A DNA stretch of 64,000 bases from Rhodothermales bacterium (GTDB lineage: Bacteria; Bacteroidota; Rhodothermia; Rhodothermales; VXPQ01). Below are positions 1 through 9,417 of this stretch, piece after piece (the stretch's first letter is position 1; each line of letters starts with the position of its first letter). The stretch lies in the NCBI GenBank assembly GCA_951812345.1, contig OX638295.1, forward strand, positions 1,002,759 through 1,066,758. Direction: 5' to 3'. A program made the translations under genes and the position numbers. A model generated the notes under the pieces. It was not told the DNA's origin. It saw only the letters and a list, made by a program, of their open reading frames with translations, and did not search any database.

Positions 1-665
1 GGCTCAGCGCAAACTATCTTGTGGAGAGCGGCGCCGCATACGGCTACGATCGGTTCTATGAGGACCCGATCAGGCAAGCTCGATTGGCGAATACGGAGGT
101 TTCCAGCCCTGATGTACGCCCGATCGTCAAAAGCAGCGTCAGCTTTCACTTGCCGGATAATGTTCGGGGGCCTCGCCTTGGGGAAGTTTCCCTGTTTGGC
201 GGACTTAATCTGAGTTTGTCGTACACTTGGCGGCGAGGCAGGCAATTTACCTGGAATCCGGCTCAAATTCCTTTGGTGGAAGATAACGTACGCTGGCGCC
301 CTTATCAGCGTTGGGATTTGCGCCTGACCAAATCGCTGTTCCGTTCGGGAAGTTACCAAACGGCATTCTATATCGATGTCTCGAACCTGTTCAACAACCG
401 CAACATAAACTCCTTTAGCGGCAGCGACGTGGACGCCAGCACCAGTTGGCCCTGGGATGGACACAAGTGGTGGAAGAGGGAACGACTGGATTACATGGAA
501 TCGCTGGGGTATACGGTGGATAATCAGAACCAGGACGGTACGTTCGAAAACACGATCGGCGTCCCCGGCGATTGGGACAATGACGCCATAGATCTGCCTG
601 CCTACAGCCCGTGGACGTTTCTCGAGCGTCGCGACATTTTCTTCGGTATCCGGCTTAACTTCTGA
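1..665 (+). CDS. TonB-dependent receptor, C-terminal fragment
   Basis: The reading frame is open from the window edge, so the N-terminal plug and most of the barrel lie outside. The visible 220 residues alternate polar and hydrophobic positions like outer-membrane beta strands, contain a segment with FNNRN typical of the last strands of TonB-dependent receptors, and end in FFGIRLNF with a terminal phenylalanine, the usual outer-membrane insertion signal. The role would be active uptake of a bulky substrate across the outer membrane. It is followed after 31 bases by a secreted protein and a PorV-like protein on the same strand, so the three may be co-transcribed. The substrate cannot be told from this part. 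Confidence 0.75.
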   Translation, partial: LSANYLVESGAAYGYDRFYEDPIRQARLANTEVSSPDVRPIVKSSVSFHLPDNVRGPRLGEVSLFGGLNLSLSYTWRRGRQFTWNPAQIPLVEDNVRWRPYQRWDLRLTKSLFRSGSYQTAFYIDVSNLFNNRNINSFSGSDVDASTSWPWDGHKWWKRERLDYMESLGYTVDNQNQDGTFENTIGVPGDWDNDAIDLPAYSPWTFLERRDIFFGIRLNF

Positions 666-696
666 GTAATTCGGAGCGCCCCCGGAGAGGCGCGGC

Positions 697-2949
697 GTGG
701 TCTTCGCGTCTCTCCTTCCCGCAAACAAATCCATGTGTTTGGTTATGAGATATCGCAAAAGCATATACCAGGTCCTCGCCGTTTGCTTGTTGGCGGTGGT
801 TTTTTCCGGAAGCGTACGAGCTCAGGAGTCACGCAGTTTGAACGTGGGGCCTCTGAGATACAACACCAACGAGGCGCTGACGAGCGACGGCATTTCCTGG
901 CCCGTTGACCGACCTGTCACCGGTGACCGCCGGGATATGCTCGACGCAAACACCGTCATTATCGGCGTGGAACGGACTTGGGCTGACGCCAGCGGCGTGG
1001 TGCGGGATATCCAGGTTGCTCAGATAGGTAACCGGAAGTTTTCCGACATCGAGCTGGTGACGCCTCCGGTGCCGGGCGCTTTCAAGCGGACCTATCGAAC
1101 GCCGTATCCGTCCAAAATACTGGATGAGCAGAATTGGACGAGTTTACAGGGTGGGCAGGATCCTGTCGATCCGAATTTGCCCGCCGCCGCGGTGATCTAC
1201 ACGCACCTTAATACCTGGACCGGTATCGACATCGAACGCTGGGCCTATGCCTTTGCCAACGACGATCATGACGATTATGTCATCATGGAATACCGGTTCA
1301 ATAACACGTCCGGCGAAGTCCGCGATGGTGTGTACTTCGGTTTACAGGCCGAAACCTCTGCGCATTCCTATTATCCGGCCGATTTGTGGGGCAACTACTA
1401 CGGCGCTACCTATTCCGGTTTCGCTGCGGGCGATCGGGACGCCGATTCCCTGCGATTGTGGTATTCCTGGGACGGTGACCAGGTCAGCACGGTGGCGACG
1501 GACAGCCGGGCAAAACCTGATGGACAATGGGGGCATTTCCAGGAATCGCAGTTTTTCGGCCATGTGGTGCTGCATGCCGATACGTCGCCCGGCGACGAGA
1601 CGGACGATCCGTTAAAGCCGGTCAAGGCAGGTTGGTCGCAGCGTGAACTGGCGCCGGACTTGAATGTCGCCGGACACGAGGACATTTACGATTATTTGTC
1701 GAAAGGATGGGATTCCGCCAATCCCGGGGCCTATAGCGCTACCGTAGATCGTACCGGCGCCATTGTATCGGAAGGCCCCTACCGCATCCTTAACCCTGGT
1801 CTTGGCTCCACTGGAGATGCGAGCGCGGATATCAACAACACTACGCAGTTCGATCCGCTGACCGAGCAGGAGAAGACTTCGTTATTCAGTTTCGGGCCGT
1901 ACACGCTGAATCCAGGCGAGGACGTTCGTATCGTTACGGCCTACGTGGGCGGCTCCATTCCCTACCGGTGGGCCATCGACGCGGGTGCAGCCTACGCCAA
2001 CGGGAATCCGAATCAGCTTCCTCTCGAAGCGTTGCCTTACGCCATTCCGAACGCCGACGCCAATTACCTGAGGCCGGATGAAATAGATGCTATCCGGGCG
2101 TATACCGGAGGAAGAGTCATCGCTTCGCAAGGGAGCATGCTCGACAAGACAACGAAAAACGAAGTGATCGACCTCGGGCGTCCCTTGCTTTTCCTGAACG
2201 CTTCCAAAGCCGTTCGCACATGGCGAGGCGGGAATGTGAAGCATGGGCAAGGTTCCTTCAATATACCCCTGGCCCCTGCTACTCCGTCCCTGACAGGTCT
2301 TTCCGAGAACGATCAGGTCCACCTCAATTGGGGGAATGAGGCGGCGGAAGATAGCCGGGCAGGACCTATTGCAGGCTACCGGATCTATCGTGAATATGTA
2401 CGACCCCCAGGTGCGACGGGGCCAACGGACACCACCTTTGTTCTTCATGAGGAGTTACCCGCCAGCGCCCGGGAGTACGTGGATACGCGCGTTACCCGCG
2501 GGGACGATTATTACTACTACGTTGCCGCCGTCAATGACCGTGGCGTCGAAAGTAGTCGTTTCCTGAACCGCACGGGCACCACGAGCGATAAATTTCTCGA
2601 AGCGCTTACGCCCAGCCGTGCGCCCGACGAAAACTGGCAGGAAAACGTGGTGGTGGTGCCGAATCCGTACCATGCCCAGGGCGCCTACAACTACGATACC
2701 AATAGCCGGCTGGCGTTCCTTAATCTGCCCGCATACGCCAACATTCACATATACACCGTGACAGGCGATCGCGTGCAGACCATTGAACACGTGTCGAATA
2801 CGGGCAACAACGATTGGGAACGGCAGGAGACGTTCAGTACGACACGCATTGTCAGCGGCATCTACATTTACGTCGTCGAGGAGCTCAGCGGTCCCGGTGG
2901 AGGGGCTACCGGGAATCAGGCTATCGGTAAATTCGTGGTCATTAAATAA
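697..2949 (+). CDS. Secreted protein with FN3 domain and T9SS-type C-terminal domain
   Basis: A large exported protein of unknown function. A hydrophobic signal segment (VLAVCLLAVVFSGSVRAQ) ends near residue 43. The middle is not recognised. Around residues 525-640 there is a fibronectin type III-like domain, and the last 90 residues begin with VVVPNPY and end in GKFVVIK, the pattern of type IX secretion sorting domains (Por_Secre_tail type). Start choice is uncertain: GTG at 697 has a GGAGAGG six bases upstream, whereas ATG at 733 or 745 gives a more normal signal-peptide length. It lies between a TonB receptor end and a PorV-like gene, which fits a surface-protein operon. Export by T9SS is inferred from the C-terminus only. 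Confidence 0.7.
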   Translation: MVFASLLPANKSMCLVMRYRKSIYQVLAVCLLAVVFSGSVRAQESRSLNVGPLRYNTNEALTSDGISWPVDRPVTGDRRDMLDANTVIIGVERTWADASGVVRDIQVAQIGNRKFSDIELVTPPVPGAFKRTYRTPYPSKILDEQNWTSLQGGQDPVDPNLPAAAVIYTHLNTWTGIDIERWAYAFANDDHDDYVIMEYRFNNTSGEVRDGVYFGLQAETSAHSYYPADLWGNYYGATYSGFAAGDRDADSLRLWYSWDGDQVSTVATDSRAKPDGQWGHFQESQFFGHVVLHADTSPGDETDDPLKPVKAGWSQRELAPDLNVAGHEDIYDYLSKGWDSANPGAYSATVDRTGAIVSEGPYRILNPGLGSTGDASADINNTTQFDPLTEQEKTSLFSFGPYTLNPGEDVRIVTAYVGGSIPYRWAIDAGAAYANGNPNQLPLEALPYAIPNADANYLRPDEIDAIRAYTGGRVIASQGSMLDKTTKNEVIDLGRPLLFLNASKAVRTWRGGNVKHGQGSFNIPLAPATPSLTGLSENDQVHLNWGNEAAEDSRAGPIAGYRIYREYVRPPGATGPTDTTFVLHEELPASAREYVDTRVTRGDDYYYYVAAVNDRGVESSRFLNRTGTTSDKFLEALTPSRAPDENWQENVVVVPNPYHAQGAYNYDTNSRLAFLNLPAYANIHIYTVTGDRVQTIEHVSNTGNNDWERQETFSTTRIVSGIYIYVVEELSGPGGGATGNQAIGKFVVIK

Positions 2950-2963
2950 TGGAGGAGAAAACC

Positions 2964-4001
2964 ATGAGAAACGCAGTGACGTCCGCACTCGGTGTGGTTC
3001 TACTCTGTCTGGCGACCGCGGCTCCAGCATCGGCGCAGGTCAAGAAACTTGCCCAGGCCGGGATGCCCTTTCTTCAAATCGCTCCATCGGCGGATGTGGC
3101 GGCTCTTGGCGGTGCCTATTTGGCGACTACCGGCAGGGCCACCTCGGTATTTTCCAATCCTGCCGGGCTGGGTATGCTCGAGGGTGGAGATATCACAGCC
3201 GGCTATACCGCTTGGATTGCCGACACTAAGCTCTACAGTATGGCGGCTGCCTATCGGGTTGGCAACATTGGCGTCATTGGCGTCAATCTGGTTTCGATGG
3301 ACTACGGGACGATGAAGCGAACTCGGCCCTGGCAGACGACCGACGACCCCTCTTTGCGAAACGACGGCTATATTTTGCTCGGGAATTTTTCAGTCAGCGA
3401 ATACGCCGTCGGTCTTTCTTATGCGCGCCCGATCACGGCGCAGTTCTATGTGGGCGGGAACGTCCGGATCGCACAGCAGGATTTGGGTTCCACAGATATT
3501 ATCAACGCGTTCACGGGAGACATTGAGAACACCGATAACGCCCTCAACAATATCGTGTTCGATTTCGGCACGCTCTACTATCCGGGGTTCCACGACTTGC
3601 GTTTCGGGGCGTCGTTGCGCAATTTTTCGAACCAGAGCGATTACTTCGATCAGCGCTTCGAACTACCCCTTACGCTGGATTTCGGTTTGGCGATGGACTT
3701 GTTCCGATTGCTCGACGCGTCGCCCGGCTCGGGCAATAGCCGATTGACGCTTGCGATGGACTGGGTACATCCGCGCGATTATTCGGAGCGCCTGCATGTG
3801 GGTCTCGAGTACGGGTTCATGGAGATGTTTTTCTTGCGCGGCGGATACAAGTTCAACTACGACGAGGAGAATCTGTCCGCCGGGTTGGGCGTACATGTTG
3901 AGGCTGGCGGGTACGGCATCCGCGCGGATTACGCCTATTCGGCCTTTGGGACTTTCTTCGGGTCTGTGAGCCGGCTATCGCTGGGAATTTTGCTGAAGTA
4001 A
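2964..4001 (+). CDS. PorV/PorQ-family outer-membrane protein
   Basis: 345 residues with a signal peptide ending APASAQ. The mature N-terminus has the family hallmark of PorV/UPF0164 barrels: PFLQIAPSADVAALGGAYLA followed shortly by SVFSNPAGLG. The rest alternates like a beta barrel and ends in a strand (SRLSLGILLK). PorV in Bacteroidota is the outer-membrane shuttle of type IX secretion, taking cargo from the translocon to the attachment machinery. An ATG overlapping the upstream stop codon exists, but the ATG at 2964 is preferred because GGAGGAG lies seven bases upstream and the signal peptide then starts MRNAV. The cargo-like protein immediately upstream makes a T9SS-related role plausible, though many paralogues have other functions. 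Confidence 0.75.
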   Translation: MRNAVTSALGVVLLCLATAAPASAQVKKLAQAGMPFLQIAPSADVAALGGAYLATTGRATSVFSNPAGLGMLEGGDITAGYTAWIADTKLYSMAAAYRVGNIGVIGVNLVSMDYGTMKRTRPWQTTDDPSLRNDGYILLGNFSVSEYAVGLSYARPITAQFYVGGNVRIAQQDLGSTDIINAFTGDIENTDNALNNIVFDFGTLYYPGFHDLRFGASLRNFSNQSDYFDQRFELPLTLDFGLAMDLFRLLDASPGSGNSRLTLAMDWVHPRDYSERLHVGLEYGFMEMFFLRGGYKFNYDEENLSAGLGVHVEAGGYGIRADYAYSAFGTFFGSVSRLSLGILLK

Positions 4002-4216
4002 GAGAGAGATTCTTCCTTCTTCCTCCCGGATCGCCGCAATTCCTCTCACGAGCAACTGCGTGGATTTATAGCGAATGCAGTGATCCTTGTTATGGAAACG
4101 TTTTTTGCCCGGAATCGACGGGACGGGATTCTTTCCATTCGAGTGTTTCCGGCAAGAGTAAACGCGAAAGCGTTTCTTCGAATCGAGCCGTAACATTCTC
4201 CTGTGCATCCTGCTGT

Positions 4217-5190
4217 ATGTTTCTTCTGTCGTCGCAAGGCTTGTCGCCTTTTTCTGTGGTTTCGGATAAGCGAAGGTCCATATCTACTGGAACCCTCAAA
4301 ACGTACGCGAGCGCCTGGAGGGGGTTTGTTCGTTTTTGCGACGGGCAAGGTATTCCCTCGCTTCCGGCGAGTGCGGATATGGTGACAAGGTATCTCAGGC
4401 AACGCGCCTTTGTCGGCAAGTCGCCGGGTACGATCCGGGTAGACTATTCGGCCATCAAGGCAGCGCACGTTGAAGCAAGGCAGGTAGCGCAACGCGCCAC
4501 CGGCGTATACAAAGTTTGCGAAGATCCGACGGAGGACCGAAATGTGCAGGATACCATGCGCGATCTTACATACGCGGTACGCGAAAGAAGACGACCTATC
4601 AATCGAATCAACTCGTTGACCCAGGAGCAATTCGCGCGAATCAAGGCAACGGCATGCGTTGTTCGCGTTGGCAAGAGTGGGCGGACGGAAACGAAAGAAT
4701 ATGCGCTCAGGCGCGGGAAAGCGGATATTGCTCTTATATCCGTTATGCGCGATTGTGCATTGTGCAGATATGAGGTAATTCGTATCACATGGGGTTCGAT
4801 CGCATGGTTGCCCGATGAAACCGCTTTGTTGACCGTGGCTCCCCGCAAGGCCAATAAGATCGGGTACACCGGATATCTGACCAGGGATACGGTCAGGGCC
4901 TTGAGGGCGATACGTTCGCCTCAGGGTCGAGAGGGAAGTGTCGACGATGCCGAAGAGCGTATTTTCCCTATGACCACGAAGAGTATATCGAACAGAATTG
5001 CCGCCGCATGCAGCGCTGCAGGACTGTAAGGGGGATTCGCTGTGGGCGTTTCTCGCGTTTCCGGCCTGGTATGTCGATAGTGTACGTAGAGGCGGGCACT
5101 GTATATGCTGTCGTGCCGGGAAGTCGATCGCTCGTCTGGGCGCCACACTCGCTTTTGGTCCTGCGCCACGGTTTCCCGGTTCCGGATACG
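4217..5190 (+). pseudogene. Decayed tyrosine recombinase (integrase) gene
   Basis: Residues 1-110 of the intact part (4217-5029) look like the SAM-like core-binding domain of tyrosine recombinases (TLKTYASAWRGFVRFC, then LPASADMVTRYLRQ). The catalytic domain starts near residue 125 and keeps the first arginine (RDCALCRYEVIRITWGSI) and a lysine (APRKANKIG), but the frame stops after SISNRIAAACSAAGL, before the H-x-x-R box and the tyrosine. In the next frame from about 5033 a stretch reads GRFS, RPGMS, VEAG, YAVVP, SLVWAPHS, resembling the usual GHS-RVGM-AG-GRW-MPARY tail but with the histidine and tyrosine lost. I infer a frameshifted, inactive integrase. No attachment sites or other phage genes are visible nearby. 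Confidence 0.6.
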
Positions 5191-5204
5191 GGGGGAGCCT
5201 GGCG

Positions 5205-6275
5205 TTACAGGGCAAGACCTACGCCAGCGGCGAGCACGGTTCTGTGGTTCCCCTGGCTTGCCTCCACGTTCACGAGGAATGGGCCGAGTTTTAGGGAGGC
5301 GCCTGCCATGCCCCGCAGCGTCGTATCTCCCGCCAGTTCGAAGGAGATATTCTCGCCTTCGATCTCCGACAATTCGTCCCCAAACGTGTAATCCACGTTC
5401 ACGGTCGTTTCTTCCGTTTGTATCCCTGCGTACAGTGTCAGAAAGACGAAGGTTTTGCTGATTGCAACACCGGCAGCCAGCGAGGAGGTCGAGAAGATTT
5501 CTTCACCGGCCGTGTTGGTGATCAAAAGGCGTTGCACCATGAAGTGACCGGCGATCCGGAAAGACAGGCCCGGTATATAGCGGTCGACGCTGTGACGAAG
5601 TCCGATACCGACAAATTCGAGGTGCCCATAGTCTTCCTGGCTGACACGGGGAAGGTAGCGCACGATGAGGTCTGTGCCCGCCAGGGAGCCGATGCCGAGT
5701 TGCGGTACAGCGAGGGGGGCGATCGATCCGTCGTACAGCCCCGGCAGCACGTTGAATGAAAGTGTACTGTCAATGACGATGTCGTCGGAGGTGTTGTCCA
5801 GTCCATCTGCACCGGGATGCACCGTTTGTCGGACATTTCCCGTGACGGTTCCCGGAGACGTGTCGCCGAATATGGTGGGGCCGTCGTTTATCTGGAAGGT
5901 TACGGGCAGGTCGTACCGGTTGCCGTCGGGACCGTGGAATGTGTAGGGCGTTTCGTATGCGATATTGAGCGTCCGGTCGATATCGGGGATCAGTGCGCCC
6001 ATCACCTTGACGCCGAGGAACAGGTCGAAGGGAAGGGCCCCGCCACCCACTTTGGCGGTGTGAATCAGTCCGGCGTTGATATCTGCCCCGAAGGCGTTCA
6101 CAACGGGCTGGAGGTACAATTCGGCATATTCCGCCCCGACATCAGCGATAATGTCAGGGAGTTGCTGTGCAAACGCGGGGCGGGACGTCAGAAAAGCTAT
6201 GCCAAGAACCGCGTACGATACTATGCGCGACAGGGTGGGAGAGCGGCGGGGCGTCAATAGGGTGTGCGTTGTCAT
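5205..6275 (-). CDS. Predicted outer-membrane beta-barrel protein (DUF6588-like)
   Basis: 356 residues. An N-terminal signal segment (YAVLGIAFLTSRPAFAQQ) is followed by a chain that alternates hydrophobic and polar residues, with strand-like pieces such as YGHLEFVGIGLRHSVDRYIP and TFVFLTLYAGIQTEET, and a C-terminal strand ending VLAAGVGLAL. This matches the general look of small Bacteroidota outer-membrane barrels; the segment around FVGIGLRHS recalls the DUF6588 family, but I am not certain. Its 3' end meets the remains of the integrase gene converging from the other strand. No function can be assigned. Confidence 0.6.
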   Translation of the reverse strand: MTTHTLLTPRRSPTLSRIVSYAVLGIAFLTSRPAFAQQLPDIIADVGAEYAELYLQPVVNAFGADINAGLIHTAKVGGGALPFDLFLGVKVMGALIPDIDRTLNIAYETPYTFHGPDGNRYDLPVTFQINDGPTIFGDTSPGTVTGNVRQTVHPGADGLDNTSDDIVIDSTLSFNVLPGLYDGSIAPLAVPQLGIGSLAGTDLIVRYLPRVSQEDYGHLEFVGIGLRHSVDRYIPGLSFRIAGHFMVQRLLITNTAGEEIFSTSSLAAGVAISKTFVFLTLYAGIQTEETTVNVDYTFGDELSEIEGENISFELAGDTTLRGMAGASLKLGPFLVNVEASQGNHRTVLAAGVGLAL

Positions 6276-6314
6276 GCGTACAGGCGGGCGCTCCGAAAGT
6301 CGATGTATAGTGCG

Positions 6315-7091
6315 TTATTCGGCCAGCGTTACAAGCATCCATTCCTTGAGCGTGCTGATGCCGAGGCCCCCTGGAGGAAGCCCCCGGTATCCCCGCCCCT
6401 CTGCACTGGCCATGCGGCCGCCAGGCAATCCCCCGAAACCAGGCTGCTGCGCTGCATTGACGACGAATTCGTCCGGAGTAGCAATGCCAACGCCTATTTC
6501 CTGGCCCGGTTTTGTCCCGATAGCATACAACACCCCGTCGGTGTGCGCAAGGGGCACCTGAATTTCGTAGGTGAGTACGCCCCGGTCCGCTTCGACCGCT
6601 GCCGCAATACCCGGAATGGAGTCTTTGTGCCTGCGGATTACTTGTCCGTCTGCCCCGATGATTTCTACTTCCCGGGTTGAGCGCTCGATGCGAACGCGGT
6701 CGGCTGCCGCCCCTTCGCCGAGGCGGCGATCGCCGGTTTCATCCATGGATAGACCAAGCGGAAAACGAATGCCGAATGTTTTCTCCTTGCCGCCGGCAGG
6801 GTCAACCCAGATAATCAATCCTGCGCGCATAATGCTCCCGATACTTGCCACATTTCTTGTGCTGAGCGAAAGGTACAGGTGATTGTCGTCGTTCTGCACG
6901 CCGGCCAGCAGACCGTCTTTGCTGCTGAGTGTTTTCAGTTTGCCGCCCCATTCATTCAGTTGGGCGTCCACGACGACTGGCTCGCCGGGTGCAGAACTCG
7001 TGAGTGGAGCAGCGCCCCCGCATCCTGTGAGTAGTGCAGCGGCCAGTGCGGTGATGGTGAAGGTTTGTTTGGGTGTAAAGAGCACGTGCAT
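6315..7091 (-). CDS. Lipoprotein with CBM9/DOMON-like domain
   Basis: Starts MHVLFTPKQ and has a lipoprotein signal with lipobox LLTGC, cysteine at residue 24. The mature part begins with a short linker, then VVVDAQLNEWGG and NDDNHLYLSLST, the pattern of family 9 carbohydrate-binding-like domains, often found on extracytoplasmic redox or sugar-binding proteins. The function is unknown. The frame is open upstream to 7244, but that extension is made of an IS3 end remnant (see 7178-7292) and should not be translated; ATG at 7118 (MDKPYSQHAM) is a second possible start. A terminator-like hairpin lies immediately upstream, leaving little room for a promoter, so expression may be weak or depend on readthrough. 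Confidence 0.65.
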   Translation of the reverse strand: MHVLFTPKQTFTITALAAALLTGCGGAAPLTSSAPGEPVVVDAQLNEWGGKLKTLSSKDGLLAGVQNDDNHLYLSLSTRNVASIGSIMRAGLIIWVDPAGGKEKTFGIRFPLGLSMDETGDRRLGEGAAADRVRIERSTREVEIIGADGQVIRRHKDSIPGIAAAVEADRGVLTYEIQVPLAHTDGVLYAIGTKPGQEIGVGIATPDEFVVNAAQQPGFGGLPGGRMASAEGRGYRGLPPGGLGISTLKEWMLVTLAE

Positions 7092-7118
7092 GGCATGTTG
7101 CGAGTATGGCTTATCCAT

Positions 7119-7172
7119 AAAAAAACGCCGGGCGGTATGAACAGTTGCCAAACCATTCGTACCGCTCCGGCG
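7119..7172 (-). terminator. Terminator-like hairpin and T-run downstream of the Spy-like gene
   Basis: Read on the minus strand, CGCCGGAGCGGTA (starting at 7172) can pair with TACCGCCCGGCG (ending at 7126), with a one-base bulge, and is followed directly by seven Ts (7125-7119). This is the shape of a rho-independent terminator for the minus-strand gene ending at 7311, with an IS fragment lying between. Confidence 0.5.
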
Positions 7173-7177
7173 CTTCC

Positions 7178-7292
7178 GGGTTCTGCATGTGCGTCTCGGC
7201 ATGGGTCTCGTCCGGTTGATCGGGTCGGAACAAGGTCGCAACACTACACCTTGAATTCCGCCGAAATCCGTCCAATCAACCCGAACCGCCTC
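7178..7292 (-). mobile_element. Solo left end of the IS3-family element (fossil)
   Basis: The minus strand here aligns without gaps to the left 115 bases of the complete IS3-family element (56333-56447): by my hand count 103 of 115 positions agree. It includes the terminal inverted repeat (GGTTCGGGTTGATTGGAC) and the first codons of orfA (ATG-CCG-AGA-CGC). Similarity stops abruptly after CAGAACCC. No transposase body or right end is present, so this is a truncated relic, inserted between the Spy-like gene and its probable terminator. Confidence 0.85.
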
Positions 7293-7310
7293 CGGGTTCC
7301 GCCGGGGGCG

Positions 7311-7784
7311 TTATCGCCGGCGCCCGCCTCCGCGTTCTCTGTCGCTCCCGTGTCCACCGTCACCCCGGCGTGCGCCGCGCATACGCTTCCCTCGATCCCG
7401 ATCTCCGCCGCGTTTGCCTTTCATGGTTTTTCCTCTCCTGTTTTTGTCCCCCGACATACGCTTGCCCATTTTTTTCATTTGCTCTTCGGTCAACACTTCT
7501 CCGAGGGAGTTTTTTAATTCGTCTTGCAAGGCGCGTCGACGTTCTCCGAGTTCTTCGAGGGACTGTCTGTGTTCTGCAAGGATGGCCTTCACCGAGGCAG
7601 CCTGCTCGTCTGTAAGATCGAGTCGTTCGGCCATCCATTTGACGTTACGCTCCATAGGGTCCGAAGCGGATTTCTTTGCCGTGGTGTCCTGGACGGCATC
7701 GTCCTGGGCAAGCACAGGGGGTATGAGCAAGAGACAGGCAGCCATCGTTGTAATGCCTGTCAGGATGTGAAGAAAGCGTTTCAT
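7311..7784 (-). CDS. Spy/CpxP-like periplasmic protein with Arg/Gly-rich tail
   Basis: 157 residues with a signal peptide ending PPVLAQ. Residues 45-105 form helices with LDLTDEQAASVKAIL and VLTEEQMKKM, two copies of the LTxxQ-type motif of Spy/CpxP/ZraP periplasmic chaperone and metal-stress proteins. From residue 107 to the end the protein is nearly all K, R, G and D (for example RRGKTMKGKRGGDRDRG), a strongly basic, probably disordered tail that is unusual in length. It may bind anionic polymers or the envelope; that is inference. It stands alone between a MATE gene and a lipoprotein gene, with a terminator-like hairpin 140 bases downstream. Confidence 0.65.
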   Translation of the reverse strand: MKRFLHILTGITTMAACLLLIPPVLAQDDAVQDTTAKKSASDPMERNVKWMAERLDLTDEQAASVKAILAEHRQSLEELGERRRALQDELKNSLGEVLTEEQMKKMGKRMSGDKNRRGKTMKGKRGGDRDRGKRMRGARRGDGGHGSDRERGGGRRR

Positions 7785-7909
7785 TATAGCATGTCGTATG
7801 GTGATGAATAGCTGAAGGGGTGAAGCCGCATCGTGTTCATGTTTTCGGCGGCTTTCAGAAATTGGACTCTTTGTACCCGTTCGTCATTCCATAGCCCGGG
7901 ATTTTTTTG

Positions 7910-9337
7910 TTACACGACCTTCAATTTCCAGCGCCCGCGTCGGAACCATGCGATGCCCACTGCAGCATACAATACCTGGGTAACTGCAACGCCTATGAAA
8001 ATGCCTTCCGTTCCCAGGCTTAGTATATGTGCGAGGAACAACGCTGCGGGAATCTGGAAGAGCCATCCGCAGAAGAAGTTGATCCATGTAGGCGTAACGG
8101 TGTCACCGGCTCCATTGAAGGCTTGTAGCATGGTCATGCCGAGAGCGAGGAAGGGGTAGCTGCCGCCGAGATAGCGCAAGAGCAATGCCCCGACCCCGAT
8201 CACCTCGGGCTGGTCGGTGAAAAGGCGCATGATGCTGCCGGATGTCATGATCATGCCGACCCCCGCGAGCGCAAGAATGGACGCGCTCGCGCCGGCGGTA
8301 ATCCACACGGATCGCGCAGCCCGGTCAGGCTGCCCGGCGCCGAGGTTTTGCCCGGTCAGCGTGGCGGCTGCATTGGCCATGCCCCATGCGGGCAGAATGG
8401 CGAAGATGACCACACGTATCCCGATCGTATACCCCGCTACCGCCTCGCTGCCGAATGCCGCCACGAGACGTATGATAGCGATCCAACTGGCTGAAGCGAC
8501 CAGGTATTGCACGATGCCCGGTCCGGAAATTTTCAGCATGCGGCGCAAAAGGTTCGCGTTCATGTGCATCGCCTTGCGCCGTATCGTCAGTCGTCCACTG
8601 CCCCGAAACAGCACGAAGAGTTGATAGGCGATGCCTATGGCTCGTGAAAAGGCCGTTGCGATAGCTGCCCCGGTGATGCCCATAGCAGGAATGGGCCCCA
8701 AACCGAAGATGAATAAGGGGTCGAGCGCAATGTTCAGAAGATTTGCGATGGCCAGCGCCCGCATAGCGAATACGGCGTCGCCGGCCCCCCTGAAAATGGC
8801 ATTGATGAGAAAAAGAAGCAGGATGGTGATGTTGCTGCCGAAGAGGATGGCAACGTACGTGGTACCGTATTCCACAACCTCCTCCGTGGCGCCCATGAGG
8901 CGAAGCATGTCGGGGGCGAACCAGATGCCTACCACGGAAAACGGGATGGAAACAGCGATTCCCGCAATGATGGCTTGCCAGGCAGCGGCGGATGCTGCTT
9001 CGGGATTCTTTTCCCCGATTCGCCGGGCCACCATGGCAGTGACCGCCATGCTCAGGCCAATGCCCGTGGCGAACACGAAAATCAGTAACGAGGCGCCGAT
9101 GCCCACTGCCGCCACTGCATCCGCTCCCAACCGGCTGACAAAGAAGATGTCTGCAAACTCGAAAACGGATTGCATAAGCATCTCCAGCACCATCGGAATG
9201 GACAGCAGCACGACGGCGCGCACGAGGCTGCCGGACGTGAAGTCCTGATGCGTTCCGCGAATGGCTTCGAGTACGGCGCGTCCCCAGGTACCGGGACGTC
9301 CGGACAGATTGGTAAGAGAAGGTTTTTTAGGGGACAA
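7910..9337 (-). CDS. MATE family efflux transporter
   Basis: 475 residues with about twelve hydrophobic segments in two similar halves, typical length for NorM/DinF-type transporters. Family features are visible near the first helix ([20 protein letters not shown]), in the second ([20 protein letters not shown]) and in the C-half ([16 protein letters not shown]). These proteins exchange Na+ or H+ for cationic drugs or metabolites in the inner membrane; the substrate is unknown here. The gene is divergent from moaA, with only 80 bases between the two ATGs, so their promoters must be back to back. Confidence 0.85.
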   Translation of the reverse strand: MSPKKPSLTNLSGRPGTWGRAVLEAIRGTHQDFTSGSLVRAVVLLSIPMVLEMLMQSVFEFADIFFVSRLGADAVAAVGIGASLLIFVFATGIGLSMAVTAMVARRIGEKNPEAASAAAWQAIIAGIAVSIPFSVVGIWFAPDMLRLMGATEEVVEYGTTYVAILFGSNITILLLFLINAIFRGAGDAVFAMRALAIANLLNIALDPLFIFGLGPIPAMGITGAAIATAFSRAIGIAYQLFVLFRGSGRLTIRRKAMHMNANLLRRMLKISGPGIVQYLVASASWIAIIRLVAAFGSEAVAGYTIGIRVVIFAILPAWGMANAAATLTGQNLGAGQPDRAARSVWITAGASASILALAGVGMIMTSGSIMRLFTDQPEVIGVGALLLRYLGGSYPFLALGMTMLQAFNGAGDTVTPTWINFFCGWLFQIPAALFLAHILSLGTEGIFIGVAVTQVLYAAVGIAWFRRGRWKLKVV

Positions 9338-9417
9338 GGAGTGGTTGCCTCCGGATCGAAACCGGCGCCGGAACGTTTGATTTTGTACGCAGGGATGTTC
9401 GTTTATTCTTGTTCGTC

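Noticed and set aside
4046-5215. 389-codon minus-strand frame covering the integrase remnant
   Set aside because: No recognisable motif and low-complexity composition; the plus strand carries clear tyrosine recombinase features.
4217-6275. Possible prophage or integrative element beside the integrase fossil
   Set aside because: No tRNA, no att-like direct repeats, and neighbouring genes are ordinary envelope genes.
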